DNA of 60,478 bases from Helicobacter sp. 13S00482-2 (GCF_002272795.1 NZ_MLAT01000010.1:1-60478); one strand, 5' to 3'; numbered from the stretch's first letter, positions 1 to 9,036 are shown. Numbers and translations: made by a program. Notes: generated by a model from the letters alone, not told the origin.

Positions 1-2
1 AT

Positions 3-224
3 CATATCTATTTAATAGATGGAATTTATTATTTATTTATTCTACCCATGCCATCAATATTGTTTGTTTTTGCATTTGGAAAACTTTGTATTTCTTGTTT
101 TAAATCCATCAAGAATAAAATCCATAGGCCACAAACAAATAGTACCCCTGCTTTAGATAAAATGCATAGCAAGAAAAAAGTACACGAGGGGAAAGAAACA
201 ACAAAGGAAGGTGAAGGTAAATGA
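3..224 (+). pseudogene. Reading frame open at the left edge, 73 codons, unrecognised
   Basis: This frame is open from the window edge and ends at TGA 222-224. It contains one Met (ATG 48-50), a short hydrophobic stretch after it, and a Lys/Glu-rich tail. I recognise no family. It could be the C-terminal end of a gene starting outside the window, or part of the same decayed locus as the fragment at 265-864, because the two lie in different frames with stops between them. The function is unknown and even its coding status is doubtful. Confidence 0.25.
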
Positions 225-264
225 AAAGAATGGAAATTTTAGCAGAAAGATTTAAAGACGTTAA

Positions 265-864
265 GGAACCTATGGAAACTTCTCTTATCATCTCTCTAAT
301 TTCTTAGGATTCTCTTCTATAAACACAAAAGGCAGAGCCACACATCATAATGATAACACTACCACCTATGCTCCCATCTCTTCTAAACAATGGTATGAAA
401 ATCAAATCAACAACATTGGATTCAAAGAACCTAACTATCAAAGATACAATGCAAACAACACACAAGCAAACAATCAAAACAACACAAATAGCCCAAACAA
501 TCAGGACAATGCAAACAATGCAAATGTTCTAAACCAAAACAATCAAAACCATCCTTTATACTCAAAAGACACAGACTCAAACCATCCTTCTTTTAAAGAT
601 ATTTTAGATTACAATAACCACCAAGCTTCTTTGGTAAAACAAGAAGATAGGGATAATAATGCTGCAGCTATCATAGGTGGGGGTGCATTAGGAATTGGGG
701 TTTGTACTGAAAATCCTATAGGTTGTGCTATTATTGGAGGAGTTGCAACAGGAGCAGCGATCTATGAATCCTTAAAACAAGATTCTTCTAAAGAATCTAT
801 TTCTATAACCAATGTCAATGTTTTGATAGGTAGGGTATTTATTAAAATTATGCAGAGCGGTTGA
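265..864 (+). pseudogene. 5'-truncated fragment of a large surface/toxin-like protein
   Basis: The frame is open from 265 (directly after two stops at 253 and 262) to TGA 862-864, about 199 codons, with no in-frame ATG. The only possible starts are internal codons such as TTG 631. The translation has two parts. The first, roughly codons 30-110, is strikingly Asn/Gln-rich (runs such as NNTQANNQNNTNSPNNQDN). It is followed by a glycine-zipper hydrophobic stretch (AAAIIGGGALGIG...IIGGVATGAAIY). Gly-zipper segments after low-complexity linkers are common near the C-terminal end of large secreted adhesins and polymorphic toxins, so a remnant of such a gene is my inference. No toxin or transport domain can be named. 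It lacks a start and a ribosome binding site, so it is treated as a remnant. Confidence 0.45.
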
Positions 865-941
865 GTTATTGTGAAGATTTTGATGAACAAGCTAGAAAAT
901 ATTGACGATCGCTTTAGATGGCCAATAGAGAAGCAAAATCA

Positions 942-967
942 CTAGTTTATATTTTCATATAAACTAG
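942..967 (-). terminator. Hairpin downstream of the first Hof porin gene
   Basis: A perfect 11-bp inverted repeat (CTAGTTTATAT / ATATAAACTAG) encloses a TTTC loop, 45 bases beyond the stop of the minus-strand porin gene. The T-tail in the minus direction is short (TGATTTTGC), so it is a plausible but not strong intrinsic terminator. Confidence 0.5.
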
Positions 968-1012
968 CATGGATTGTCCTATTTCTAATCAAAGCACTGC
1001 GATGTGGTCAAA

Positions 1013-2413
1013 CTAGAATCCATATCTCATGTATGCCATCATATGACTTCTATCTGAAACATCTTGAGCTTGTAAGGGTACGGGCTCACTTACTCCAACT
1101 TTGTAGCCCTCTTTTGTTAGATCTCGAAAATACTCTAGCTTTAGGCCAACAGCGAGTTGAAATGGAGAAGAGAACTGATAATCAACATTCACGGCGATAC
1201 TTTGCTCGTTGCTCCTATCGCTAGTAGTTAGACGTCCTAGAATCCCCCAATTGAGCTTACCACCGAAGTTTTTACTATTTCCTAGCATATAATATCCTCC
1301 ACCATAGAGAAATCCTGTGAAGGCATCTTTTCCGATCATATCACTTACAGAAGCCCCTATATCATACACGCTTGCTGTCCAAAAATCTATTCCTACGGGA
1401 TTTCCATAAGTTCCTACGTGGGCATTAGCATTCTTGAAGTTTTTATATATTCCTCCACCTATATTGTAATTATTGATATCAAATCGTTGTTTTATCAATA
1501 AAGTTTGCCCATCCGTACCTGTTTCACTCCCATACCTATAGACACTTCGAACACGTTTGTCATACACGGGAAAAAGCCCAATAACCGTGGTTTGAGATCT
1601 AAATCCTTCACCGCTAAACTCAGGGTTGGTATCATAGCCTACTTCAATAGCTGGTGCCGTATAGGTCTTAGGTGAAAAATATATGAATGGTGCGATCGTG
1701 ATACCATTGTGATACCAAGTTGCCTTAAAAGCATGAACTCCTAGATTGACGACCTTGCCTGAAGCTTCTGTATATGTCTTAGGGGCATAGAAATCATAGA
1801 GCCATTCATCATATGCAAAACCTCTCCCATATGAGCTAAACCACCAAAGCTTTAGTTCTGAGAGCTTGGCATAAACTTCAAAACCTTGTGTAAAGCCACT
1901 ATAAAAATCAGCACCAGATTCATACCGTCCACCTTTGATACCAAAGACACCATTATAATCATAGTTCAAGTAGGCATTATAAATAACATAGTGCCTACTG
2001 TTTTGAGTCATTCCGATATTATAATCAGGACGTTGCCACGCAGCCGTACCATCGTATTTTGCGTAGTATCCGAAGTAGTTAAAAGTTGCTGAACCAAAAG
2101 GTTTCCCAGTTGCTTGATCAATAAGATTTCTTCCAGAATCATATGCAAGCCCTCCTATCATTCCACCTAATCCAGCACTCAAGCTTTGTTCTGAGAAGGA
2201 TTTTGGAAGCAGGTTCATATCCACTTGCAGACCTCCCACCATTGTTACAAAGCTTTCAGTGGGATATTTACCTTCCGTTGAATTTATGGGCGTATTATTG
2301 AAACCGAATTTTGAAAAAGATTCAGCTTTCCCGCTTATCTTGTAGTCAAAAGCGTTTAGTGAAGTGGTTCCAAACAGAGCTAACGCGACGAAGCTCAGAT
2401 AGTGTTTTTTCAT
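1013..2413 (-). CDS. Hof-family outer membrane protein (porin-like beta-barrel), 466 aa
   Basis: This is a predicted outer-membrane beta-barrel of the Helicobacter Hof paralogue family. Visible features: an N-terminal signal peptide (residues 1-21, basic start, hydrophobic core, cleavage expected after SLNA), then the mature start FDYKISG, shared almost exactly with the second porin at 47401-48762 (FDYKVNG). Both share KFGFNN, a GKYPT block, a KQRFDI-NYN block near the middle, a SNEQ(S/A)(I/L)AVNVDYQF strand and a C-terminal aromatic residue (MRYGF), as expected for BAM recognition. The start is supported by an AGGGAGAG ribosome binding site 6-7 bases upstream. It is transcribed alone, with a -10 box at 2480-2485. 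The Hof subgroup (HofA-H) cannot be assigned by eye, and transport specificity is unknown. Confidence 0.9.
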   Translation of the reverse strand: MKKHYLSFVALALFGTTSLNAFDYKISGKAESFSKFGFNNTPINSTEGKYPTESFVTMVGGLQVDMNLLPKSFSEQSLSAGLGGMIGGLAYDSGRNLIDQATGKPFGSATFNYFGYYAKYDGTAAWQRPDYNIGMTQNSRHYVIYNAYLNYDYNGVFGIKGGRYESGADFYSGFTQGFEVYAKLSELKLWWFSSYGRGFAYDEWLYDFYAPKTYTEASGKVVNLGVHAFKATWYHNGITIAPFIYFSPKTYTAPAIEVGYDTNPEFSGEGFRSQTTVIGLFPVYDKRVRSVYRYGSETGTDGQTLLIKQRFDINNYNIGGGIYKNFKNANAHVGTYGNPVGIDFWTASVYDIGASVSDMIGKDAFTGFLYGGGYYMLGNSKNFGGKLNWGILGRLTTSDRSNEQSIAVNVDYQFSSPFQLAVGLKLEYFRDLTKEGYKVGVSEPVPLQAQDVSDRSHMMAYMRYGF

Positions 2414-2479
2414 AATGCTCTCCCTAATATGATGTTAATTTTAGAGGTTCTTGTGCCACCTTTTGAACCATCTACTAAG

Positions 2480-2485
2480 ATTATA
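2480..2485 (-). promoter_or_regulatory. -10 box of the first Hof porin gene
   Basis: TATAAT read on the minus strand, preceded by TGC, about 67 bases upstream of the start codon. Helicobacter housekeeping promoters typically keep only the -10 element, so no -35 box is expected. Confidence 0.55.
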
Positions 2486-2561
2486 GCACATTTTGGCAGT
2501 TTGTTGGCTATATGGAGCGGGTAGTTTTTATTCTGTGCATTTTTTACACACACACTCACCC

Positions 2562-3440
2562 CTATCTTTTGAGTATGAAGTATTCCATAACTGCCATTCT
2601 CACTGCTACACCATTGGTTACTTGCTCAAGAACTTTGCACCTGCTATCTTTAAGCACTTCATCTTCAATATCAATATTTCTATTGACTGGACCTGGATGC
2701 AAAATGATAAGATTTTTATCTTTTATGAGTTCTTTTGTGATGCAGAAGTTATGGGCATAATCTTTCAAGGAACCATAAGTTTGCATATCATGCCTTTCGA
2801 TTTGAGTTCTTAAGCTCATCAGCACATCTACAGAATCAATCACAGAACTAATCTCAGAGGTCGTTGGCAGATCTGTTTGAGGGAGAAAATGTGGTGGAGC
2901 CACTAAGGTGATTTTCATTCCAAAACGTGAAAGAAGTTCAATATTGCTATTAGCCACACGAGAATTTTTTATATCCCCGATAATGGCAATACGCTTTCCT
3001 TCTAGACTTGTCTTGAAGTGATTGTGCATCGTAAAAAGATCAAGTAATGCTTGTGTTGGGTGGGCATGGGCTCCATCTCCGCCATTAATAATTGGACAGG
3101 AAACATATTTTGCCAAATGATTTCCCGCTCCAGCATTTTTGTGTCGGATAATGATCGCATCAGGTTTCATTGCATTTAAATTGGCAGCTGTATCAGAGAT
3201 AGACTCTCCTTTTGCAGTAGAACTTTTAGAAACATCAAGTCTCACTACACTTGCTCCTAGTCTTTTAAGAGCTATTTCAAAGCTACTTAAAGTCCTAGTA
3301 GAATTTTCAAAAAATATAGTGATTACCGTTTTTCCTTTGAGTGTTTGAATGACATCTTGTTTTAAATATTTTTTGGCATTATCTAAAATAATGTTTATCT
3401 CATCTTTATCTAGATCAGTTGTTTGTATCAAGTGTCGCAT
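2562..3440 (-). CDS. pyrB: Aspartate carbamoyltranscarbamylase catalytic chain
   Basis: Transfers a carbamoyl group from carbamoyl phosphate to L-aspartate, the committed step of cytosolic pyrimidine synthesis. The carbamoyl-phosphate motif STRT lies in [13 protein letters not shown] (about residues 47-59), followed by KGES and by HPTQALLD with the substrate-binding residues, then SRVANSN and the aspartate-side HPGPVNR near residue 250. At 292 residues it is slightly shorter than the usual 305-310. No regulatory chain pyrI is adjacent, as in other Helicobacter. It is divergent from the lipoprotein gene at 3531, the arrangement I recall for HP1084/HP1085 of H. pylori. A GGAGC ribosome binding site precedes the ATG. 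Confidence 0.97.
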   Translation of the reverse strand: MRHLIQTTDLDKDEINIILDNAKKYLKQDVIQTLKGKTVITIFFENSTRTLSSFEIALKRLGASVVRLDVSKSSTAKGESISDTAANLNAMKPDAIIIRHKNAGAGNHLAKYVSCPIINGGDGAHAHPTQALLDLFTMHNHFKTSLEGKRIAIIGDIKNSRVANSNIELLSRFGMKITLVAPPHFLPQTDLPTTSEISSVIDSVDVLMSLRTQIERHDMQTYGSLKDYAHNFCITKELIKDKNLIILHPGPVNRNIDIEDEVLKDSRCKVLEQVTNGVAVRMAVMEYFILKR

Positions 3441-3458
3441 TCTTGCTCCAATCTTTGT

Positions 3459-3482
3459 GATAAAATTTGATATGATTTTATC
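3459..3482. promoter_or_regulatory. Divergent promoter region with an 8-bp inverted repeat
   Basis: Between pyrB and the lipoprotein gene, GATAAAAT (3459-3466) and ATTTTATC (3475-3482) are separated by 8 bases that include TATGAT (3471-3476), a possible plus-strand -10 box. The symmetry could be an operator or simply AT-rich chance. No regulator is implied. Confidence 0.3.
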
Positions 3483-3530
3483 TTAAGTAAGCATAAAAAC
3501 AAAAATATTTTTATTTGGATTTTCACAATA

Positions 3531-4022
3531 ATGAAGCATTTTTCTATGATCTGTTTTGCCATTTTTATTTTCTTTGGATGTACGAGCTATTATGAAGATA
3601 CCTATAAGCCCGATATTATCTTTGAAAAAAAGATTCAAGCATCTCGTAAGGGTGAGATATTAAAAAATAAAAAACCCATTTTGGTTGCTGTTGCGATTCA
3701 TCTAAATGAAGTCGATAATGTTATTTATGGTGGCAGGGAGTATTTTTTTGTCGAGATTTTTAGTGAAAACAAGGGAATATTTTTGAATGACATGATTGAA
3801 TTCACTCTTTTTGGCAAAACTCCAATCTGGAGCAGAGAAATAACAAGAGATGATTTTGATGAAATTCTTCATCCATCAAATAAATGGAGTAAAACTTTTT
3901 TAGTTGCTTTTGAAAAACTTGATCCTCTCGCTTCAAGAGATGCCAAGTTGATGATGAAAGTTTATGATTTAGGGCAGATTGTATTTGATTTTGCCTATCA
4001 AGCTACTCCGATGCAGATTTAA
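3531..4022 (+). CDS. Predicted outer-membrane or periplasmic lipoprotein, 163 aa
   Basis: The first 17 residues form a lipoprotein signal: a basic start, a hydrophobic core (MICFAIFIFFG) and a lipobox FFGC with the acceptor Cys at residue 17. The mature part is charged, soluble and without repeats. I recognise no functional domain. Position between pyrB and tlyA matches a hypothetical gene of H. pylori (recalled as HP1085), so it is a conserved Helicobacter protein of unknown role. Its 3' end is 10 bases before the tlyA start, so it is probably the first gene of a lipoprotein-tlyA-ribF operon. Confidence 0.85.
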   Translation: MKHFSMICFAIFIFFGCTSYYEDTYKPDIIFEKKIQASRKGEILKNKKPILVAVAIHLNEVDNVIYGGREYFFVEIFSENKGIFLNDMIEFTLFGKTPIWSREITRDDFDEILHPSNKWSKTFLVAFEKLDPLASRDAKLMMKVYDLGQIVFDFAYQATPMQI

Positions 4023-4032
4023 GATTTTTCAA

Positions 4033-4746
4033 ATGAGATTGGATAGTTATCTGACAAAAAATAAGTATTGTAAAAGTAGAGAAAAAGCAAAGGAGCTTAT
4101 TTACGAAGACAAGGTGAAAGTCAATGGCTTTATAATAAATAAACCTTCTTTTGAAATATCAGAATGTGCAGAAAATCAAATTGAACTGGATTTAAAAGAC
4201 GCTTTAGTCTCACGGGCAGGTAAAAAACTGCTAGGTTATTTTAGGACAAATGCTATTACTTGCACGGGCAAGAAGGTTTTAGATGTAGGTTCTAGTACGG
4301 GAGGATTTGCACAGGTTTTATTGGATTTTGGTGCAATAGAAGTGGTTTGTGTTGATGTTGGATTTAATCAGCTTGATAGGTCATTAAGAACTGATAGCAG
4401 GATCAGGTTATTTGAAAAGTGCGATATTAGAGATTTTTCATACGCAGAAAAATTTGATTTATTGGTGTGTGATGTTAGTTTTATTTCCTTGAGTAAAATT
4501 CTAGATCATTTATATATTTTTAGCGATGAGTTGATATTGTTGTTCAAGCCTCAATTTGAGGTCGGTATAGGGGTCAAACGAAATAAAAAAGGTGTGATTG
4601 TTGATAAAAAGGCGATTCAAAGAAGCATAGATGAATTTTCAAGTGAAATCCAAGCTAGATCTCTTATAGTCTGTAATATTGAAAAATCGCTACTAAAAGG
4701 AAAAGAAGGAAATGAAGAATTTTTTATCCATATCAAAAAATCTTGA
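4033..4746 (+). CDS. tlyA: TlyA-family 2'-O-methyltransferase (haemolysin A homologue)
   Basis: TlyA proteins methylate ribose 2'-OH groups of 16S and 23S rRNA. An S4 RNA-binding domain occupies about residues 1-60 (RLDSYLTKNKYCKSREKAKELI...KVKVNG). A FtsJ/RrmJ-like Rossmann methyltransferase follows, with the linker ALVSRAGKKL, the SAM-binding motif VLDVGSSTGGF near residue 90 and a conserved LLVCDVSFIS. I chose ATG 4033 rather than the upstream 3979 because it places the S4 domain at the N-terminus, as in the family (237 aa), and avoids a 44-base overlap with the lipoprotein gene. Its 3' end overlaps ribF by 35 bases. In Helicobacter and Campylobacter, TlyA has been linked to ribosome function, capreomycin susceptibility and virulence. 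Confidence 0.93.
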   Translation: MRLDSYLTKNKYCKSREKAKELIYEDKVKVNGFIINKPSFEISECAENQIELDLKDALVSRAGKKLLGYFRTNAITCTGKKVLDVGSSTGGFAQVLLDFGAIEVVCVDVGFNQLDRSLRTDSRIRLFEKCDIRDFSYAEKFDLLVCDVSFISLSKILDHLYIFSDELILLFKPQFEVGIGVKRNKKGVIVDKKAIQRSIDEFSSEIQARSLIVCNIEKSLLKGKEGNEEFFIHIKKS

Positions 4747-5572
4747 TTTTTCTAGCGTGGCTATTGGCAAGTTTGATGGAGTGCATCTTGCACATAAAAA
4801 AATTTTTGAATATCTAGATGAAAATGGTTGTGTGCTTGTCATACACAAAAGTCATTCAAATTTTATTACCCCCTTAAAGGGTCGTGAAAGACTTATCCCT
4901 AAACCTTCTTACAAACTTCCTTTTAGGGATATTTGTTCTTTAGATGGGAAAGAATTTATAGCTTTTTTATACAAAAAGCTTCCCAATCTTAAAAGAATCA
5001 TCGTAGGGTATGATTTTAGGTTTGGCACAAATAGAAGCTATGGTGCAGATGATCTTAAGAGTCTTTTTGATAAAGAAGTACTTATTATTCCAGAAATCAA
5101 AATAAAAAATATTCCCTTACATTCAAGTATCATAAAAGAACTTATTGTTTTTGGGGATATCTCTCTTGCCAATGAACTTCTAGGAAGAAATTATATTTTA
5201 GAGGGAAGGGTAGTCTCAGGGCAAAATTTGGGCTCTAAAGAGCTTTATCCTACTATCAACATAAAAACTCAATCTTTTGTGTTGCCTGGAAATGGAGTTT
5301 ATGCAAGTTTTACTCATATTAAATCGAAAATTTTTCCTTCGGTTTCTTTTGTTGGTAATCGTTTGAGTACGGATAGACATTTTTCCATTGAAACTCATAT
5401 ATTAGATAAAGATATTCAAATTACAGAGAAAACAATTCAAATTGAATTTGTGGAAAAAATCCGAGAGAATAGACATTTCAAAAACCTATCAGAGTTAAAA
5501 AATCAAATCTTTATAGATATTAAAAATGCTAGAAATATCTTGAATATTAAAAATATTATAACTTCTTTTTAA
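4712..5572 (+). CDS. ribF: Bifunctional riboflavin kinase / FAD synthetase
   Basis: Converts riboflavin to FMN and FMN to FAD in the cytosol. The N-terminal nucleotidyltransferase domain begins with a GKFDGVHLAH motif (residues about 18-27), a variant of the family GxFDGxHxGH. It continues with GYDFRFG near residue 104 and includes the SSIIKELI segment. The C-terminal flavokinase domain carries LYPTINI and GNGVYAS, equivalents of the family PTANI and GVY motifs. The length (286 aa) is typical of epsilonproteobacterial RibF. The start overlaps the end of tlyA by 35 bases and is preceded by AAGGAAA, indicating translational coupling. Gene order tlyA-ribF is as in H. pylori. Confidence 0.92.
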   Translation: MKNFLSISKNLDFSSVAIGKFDGVHLAHKKIFEYLDENGCVLVIHKSHSNFITPLKGRERLIPKPSYKLPFRDICSLDGKEFIAFLYKKLPNLKRIIVGYDFRFGTNRSYGADDLKSLFDKEVLIIPEIKIKNIPLHSSIIKELIVFGDISLANELLGRNYILEGRVVSGQNLGSKELYPTINIKTQSFVLPGNGVYASFTHIKSKIFPSVSFVGNRLSTDRHFSIETHILDKDIQITEKTIQIEFVEKIRENRHFKNLSELKNQIFIDIKNARNILNIKNIITSF

Positions 5573-5787
5573 TTCAAATATAATCAAATGTCCATCAGAG
5601 TATTCTCAATCATAAAAACTGGTAAGAATGTAAAAAATCCATAAAAAATATCATAGAATTTTTCATAAAAATATCTTTTTAAGCTAAAACATATCACAGT
5701 TATTTTTTGTAATTTTTTAGATGAAAATTTTTAGACTTCACAAGAGAACGAAAAAATGATGATATATCAATATATTGGGGACTTTTA

Positions 5788-7065
5788 ATGAATACTCATA
5801 GTAAGGCAATTCAAGATGCAAAATCTATATTCAGAGTTTGCAGTGGAAATTTTTTGGAAATGTATGATTTTGCGGTATATGGATTTTATGCTAGTTTTAT
5901 TGCACAGGTATTTTTTCCTTCGCATAATCAATTCATATCAGTAATGATGAGTTTTATGGCCTTTGGAGCTGGGTTTTTGATGCGTCCTGTGGGTGCGATT
6001 ATCCTTGGAGCTTATATGGATAAACACGGACGAAAAAAGGGTCTGATCATAACACTTTCTCTTATGGCAGTTGGCACTTTAAGTATTGCAGCAACCCCTT
6101 CATATGAACAAATAGGTATCTCAGCTCCCATTATTGTTGTTATAGGGAGATTGCTACAAGGTTTTAGTGCTGGAGCTGAGTTAGGAGGTGTTAGTGTTTA
6201 TTTAGCAGAGATTGCTCCAAAAAACAAAAAAGGTTTTTATGTTTCTTGGCAGAGTGCTTCTCAACAGGTTGCCACAATCGTTGCAGGACTTTTTGGAGTA
6301 GGGCTACATTATATACTTGGAGATTTGGTGGTTAGTGAATGGGGTTGGAGGATTCCTTTTATTTTTGGTTGTTTGGTCGTGCCTTTTTTATTAGTCATCA
6401 GAAAAACCCTTCAAGAAACTCCTGAATTTGAGGCTAAAAAATCTTTAGGGATTATAAAAACCACAGAAATACTCTTGGATATGTTTAGAAATTGGAAAAT
6501 TATGACGCTTGGAGCATTATTTGTGATGATGACAACTGTGACCTTTTATTTTATCACATCTTATACTCCTACATTTGCTAGCACTATTTTGCATCTATCA
6601 AGGCTTGATAGTTTTCTAATCACTGCAATTATTGGAGCGAGTAATTTTTTTTGGTTGCCTGTTATGGGGTTGTTGAGCGATAGGATTGGCCGTAAGCCTA
6701 TTCTAATTTCAACGACACTTCTAAGCATCTTAACGGCTTATCCAGCAATGTATTTTTTGGCACATCACATTACTTTTACTAATCTTGTAGTGGTTGAGCT
6801 TTGGCTTAGTTTTATTTATGGTAGTTATAATGGAGCAATGGTTGTAGCACTCTCAGAAGTCATGCCTTCTTCTGTGAGAGTGCTTGGATTCTCCTTAACA
6901 TATTCACTTGCTGTGGCAGTTTTTGGAGGTTTTACTCCTGTGATTTCAACCTATTTCATCCATCTCACAGATAACAAGGCTATGCCTGGTATTTGGCTAA
7001 GTATTGCAGGAGTTTGTAGTCTTTTTGCCACAATAGTATTGCTTAGAAAAAGATCACATGCTTGA
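5788..7065 (+). CDS. MFS transporter of the MHS (ProP/KgtP-like) family
   Basis: An inner-membrane secondary transporter with 12 predicted membrane segments. Two signature cytoplasmic loops are visible: DKHGRKKGL after segment 2 and SDRIGRKP after segment 8. RLLQGFSAGAELGG in segment 4 and the adjacent AEIAPKNKKG mark the metabolite:H+ symporter subfamily. H. pylori carries a relative annotated as ProP (proline/betaine), but substrates in this subfamily include betaine, alpha-ketoglutarate and other organic acids, and sequence alone does not decide. It is monocistronic, 215 bases after ribF, with the SRP RNA gene next downstream. The start is preceded by a GGGGA ribosome binding site. Confidence 0.9.
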   Translation: MNTHSKAIQDAKSIFRVCSGNFLEMYDFAVYGFYASFIAQVFFPSHNQFISVMMSFMAFGAGFLMRPVGAIILGAYMDKHGRKKGLIITLSLMAVGTLSIAATPSYEQIGISAPIIVVIGRLLQGFSAGAELGGVSVYLAEIAPKNKKGFYVSWQSASQQVATIVAGLFGVGLHYILGDLVVSEWGWRIPFIFGCLVVPFLLVIRKTLQETPEFEAKKSLGIIKTTEILLDMFRNWKIMTLGALFVMMTTVTFYFITSYTPTFASTILHLSRLDSFLITAIIGASNFFWLPVMGLLSDRIGRKPILISTTLLSILTAYPAMYFLAHHITFTNLVVVELWLSFIYGSYNGAMVVALSEVMPSSVRVLGFSLTYSLAVAVFGGFTPVISTYFIHLTDNKAMPGIWLSIAGVCSLFATIVLLRKRSHA

Positions 7066-7126
7066 TCTAAAATTTAAAATAAGTTTAGATATAGAAAGTT
7101 TTTATTAAGCCCAAAGGTTGTAAAAT

Positions 7127-7238
7127 AACCTCGCCTCTTTTCAGACCTATGCAATCATATTTTGAGATAATGCTTCAGGGTGGGAACACAGCAGAGTTGC
7201 TTAATTTATGGTGTGCCTTAGCTATCTGGGAAGGGGTT
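7127..7238 (+). ncRNA. ffs: 4.5S signal recognition particle RNA
   Basis: The RNA scaffold of the signal recognition particle, bound by Ffh. The apical domain reads TCAGG-GTG-GGAA-CAC-AGCAG, with the universal GGAA tetraloop at 7183-7186 closed by GTG/CAC and flanked by the conserved internal loop strands CAGG and AGCAG. The ends pair: AACCTC (7127-7132) with GGGGTT (7233-7238), then TTTTCAGA with TCTGGGAA (8 pairs including two G-U). The length of about 112 nt matches small bacterial SRP RNAs without an Alu domain. The exact 5' and 3' ends are inferred from the helix. Confidence 0.9.
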
Positions 7239-7381
7239 TATTAATCTCTCTAAACTTAAGTATGTTTTCCTTTCGTTTTTAAAATCTTTTTTTTGATTAA
7301 CTCTTCTTGATTTGCTTTGAGAACTTTTGTTGAATAGAATGAATCAATTTTACACACAGGGAAGATTTATGAGTTTTTCCA

Positions 7382-8137
7382 ATGTTTATGATAAGTTTTG
7401 CCTTCATATTAACTCTAGTTGTCATCTTATCTATATTTAGTTTTTTGATATGTAGCGACGTGAAGCTCAATGATATATTTAAAAACTTAGAGATTAAAAT
7501 AAAAAATAGAATCAATAAAAACCTGCAACTTAAAATCAGTGCGACTTGGCAGTATATTTCTATCAGGGGTCACAATACAAAATTCAATTATTTTATTTTT
7601 GCACGGTTAGCCTGGTGGCTCTATGAGTTCTTTTGCTCATGTGTATCAATCTCCCTTATAAAAAAACCATACCATATATGGATTAGGATTACAGTCATGC
7701 TAGAAAATTACTGAATCAAAAATAGGATTTAAAAACCAAAGCAAATCTTTCTACTGCAGTTTGAGCGGAAGATATTCATAAAATTACCATTTACTTGACC
7801 CATAGGTTTAAAAAAGACAAAATCATTATTATGGGGGATTTTTTGGGAATTGGGATTTGGAGTATCTCAATGTATTAAAATATCTCGAATTTATTCAAGT
7901 GCGTATAGGTATGGGAGAGGTCACTGATCCAAAGATCAAATACTTCTAAAATAGGAAATTATGCACGTTGGTTAGCTATTGCACAAGGTGATGAAGATAA
8001 TCTAAAAAATACTAGTAAAATATCTTGATTTTAAAGATGTATGTCATCTTGCTTTTATTAACTAGCTAACTCTCCTTGTAGAAGAACTTCATCAAGCCCT
8101 TAATGAACAGGGTATTGTAATTGTCAGCTTTGCTTGA
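7382..8137 (+). pseudogene. Decayed alpha/beta-hydrolase (proline iminopeptidase-like) gene
   Basis: Reading across three frames reconstructs one protein. It starts with a membrane/signal segment after ATG 7382, then QYISIRGHNTK, then LFLHG*PGGSMSSFAHVYQSPL, where stop TAG 7608-7610 replaces one Gly of the HGGPGG oxyanion motif. KTKANLSTAV*AEDIHKIT follows, then HRFKKDKIIIMGDFLGNW. In that segment the expected nucleophile elbow GHSWG has become GDFLG (Ser codon position now TTT at 7840-7842). Next come YLEFIQVRIGMGEVTDPK, NYARWLAIAQGDEDN and a C-terminal VEELHQALNEQGIVIV ending at TGA 8135-8137. Several stops and at least three frameshifts make it non-functional. The motif order is that of peptidase family S33 and related esterases. 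The original substrate is unknown. Confidence 0.75.
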
Positions 8138-8231
8138 ATAGACTTATGGTCTTTTTGATTTATATTTTATTCTTAAAATATTTGAATTTTCTTGACAAAT
8201 TCTCCTCATTTACTTTTTGTAAAGATTTTTT

Positions 8232-8237
8232 TATAAT
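8232..8237 (+). promoter_or_regulatory. -10 box of the carbonic anhydrase gene
   Basis: TATAAT within a T-rich stretch (TTTTTTATAATAG), 44 bases upstream of the start codon. A TTGACA lies at 8192-8197, but its 34-base distance is too long for a -35 partner. Confidence 0.55.
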
Positions 8238-8281
8238 AGTTATTAGGCATATAAAAAAACATTAACAAAAGGAGATATGCA

Positions 8282-9022
8282 ATGAAAAAATCAGCTTTAT
8301 ACCTCTCATCTATTTTTGTGCTTTCAGCACTAGCTTTTGCCAACGGACCCAAATGGGATTATGAAGGAAAAAATTCTCCCGAACATTGGGGAAAGATTTC
8401 AAAAGAGTTTAGCACTTGTGCAACTGGGAGATTGCAATCGCCTGTGAATATCAATGATTTTGCACAGACAAAAAGTCCTGACAAAATTATTTTTTCTTAT
8501 AAGGGCACCCCAAAACTAGAAATCAATGATGGTAGAACCATTAGAGTTGAATATGATAAGGGTGGATATGTGGATGTTGATGGACACAGATATTATCTTA
8601 AACAGTTTCATTTTCATTCACCAGCAGAAAATTTACTTAAAAATAAGCAGTATCCACTTGAGATGCATTTGGTGAATGAGGACAAAGATGGACATTTAAT
8701 GGTTGTGAGTATTTGGTTCAAAGAAGGCAAAGATAATAAGATCTTAAATCCTGTATGGAAAGTGATGCCTAAAAAAACGGGTGAAAAAGTCAAAGTTTCA
8801 AATGTTGATTTAGCAAAACTTATTCCAAACAAAATTCATTTTTTCCATTATAATGGTTCTCTGACTACTCCTCCTTGCACTGAAGGTGTTAGTTGGTTTA
8901 TACTTAAAGAACCTCTTGAGATTTCAAAAGATCAGATAAAAAAATTTCAGCAGACTATAAAAGAACCCAATAATAGACCAATTCAGCCACTCAATGGTAG
9001 GAAAATTATACAGGAAGATTGA
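8282..9022 (+). CDS. Periplasmic alpha-carbonic anhydrase
   Basis: Interconverts CO2 and bicarbonate. In gastric Helicobacter the periplasmic enzyme buffers the periplasm together with urease. A Sec signal peptide covers residues 1-20 (AFA cleavage, mature NGPKWDYEG). The alpha-class zinc ligands are present: H110 and H112 in QFHFHSPAE and H129 in EMHLVNED. TTPPCTEGVSWF near residue 195 and the proton-relay region also fit the family. The length of 246 residues equals the H. pylori enzyme. An AAGGAGATAT ribosome binding site lies 5 bases before the ATG. The gene stands alone, convergent with tgt. The decayed hydrolase upstream is not functionally related. Confidence 0.96.
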   Translation: MKKSALYLSSIFVLSALAFANGPKWDYEGKNSPEHWGKISKEFSTCATGRLQSPVNINDFAQTKSPDKIIFSYKGTPKLEINDGRTIRVEYDKGGYVDVDGHRYYLKQFHFHSPAENLLKNKQYPLEMHLVNEDKDGHLMVVSIWFKEGKDNKILNPVWKVMPKKTGEKVKVSNVDLAKLIPNKIHFFHYNGSLTTPPCTEGVSWFILKEPLEISKDQIKKFQQTIKEPNNRPIQPLNGRKIIQED

Positions 9023-9036
9023 TACCATCATATTTG

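Noticed and set aside
2493-2813. 106-codon plus frame opposite the end of pyrB
   Set aside because: Antisense shadow of the conserved pyrB C-terminus, with no independent coding signal.
7382-7714. 110-codon frame as an intact membrane protein
   Set aside because: It is only the 5' part of the decayed hydrolase. The true continuation shifts frame at the HGGPGG motif near 7600.
8192-8197. TTGACA as -35 box of the carbonic anhydrase promoter
   Set aside because: 34 bases from the TATAAT at 8232, twice the workable spacing, and Helicobacter promoters usually lack a -35 element.
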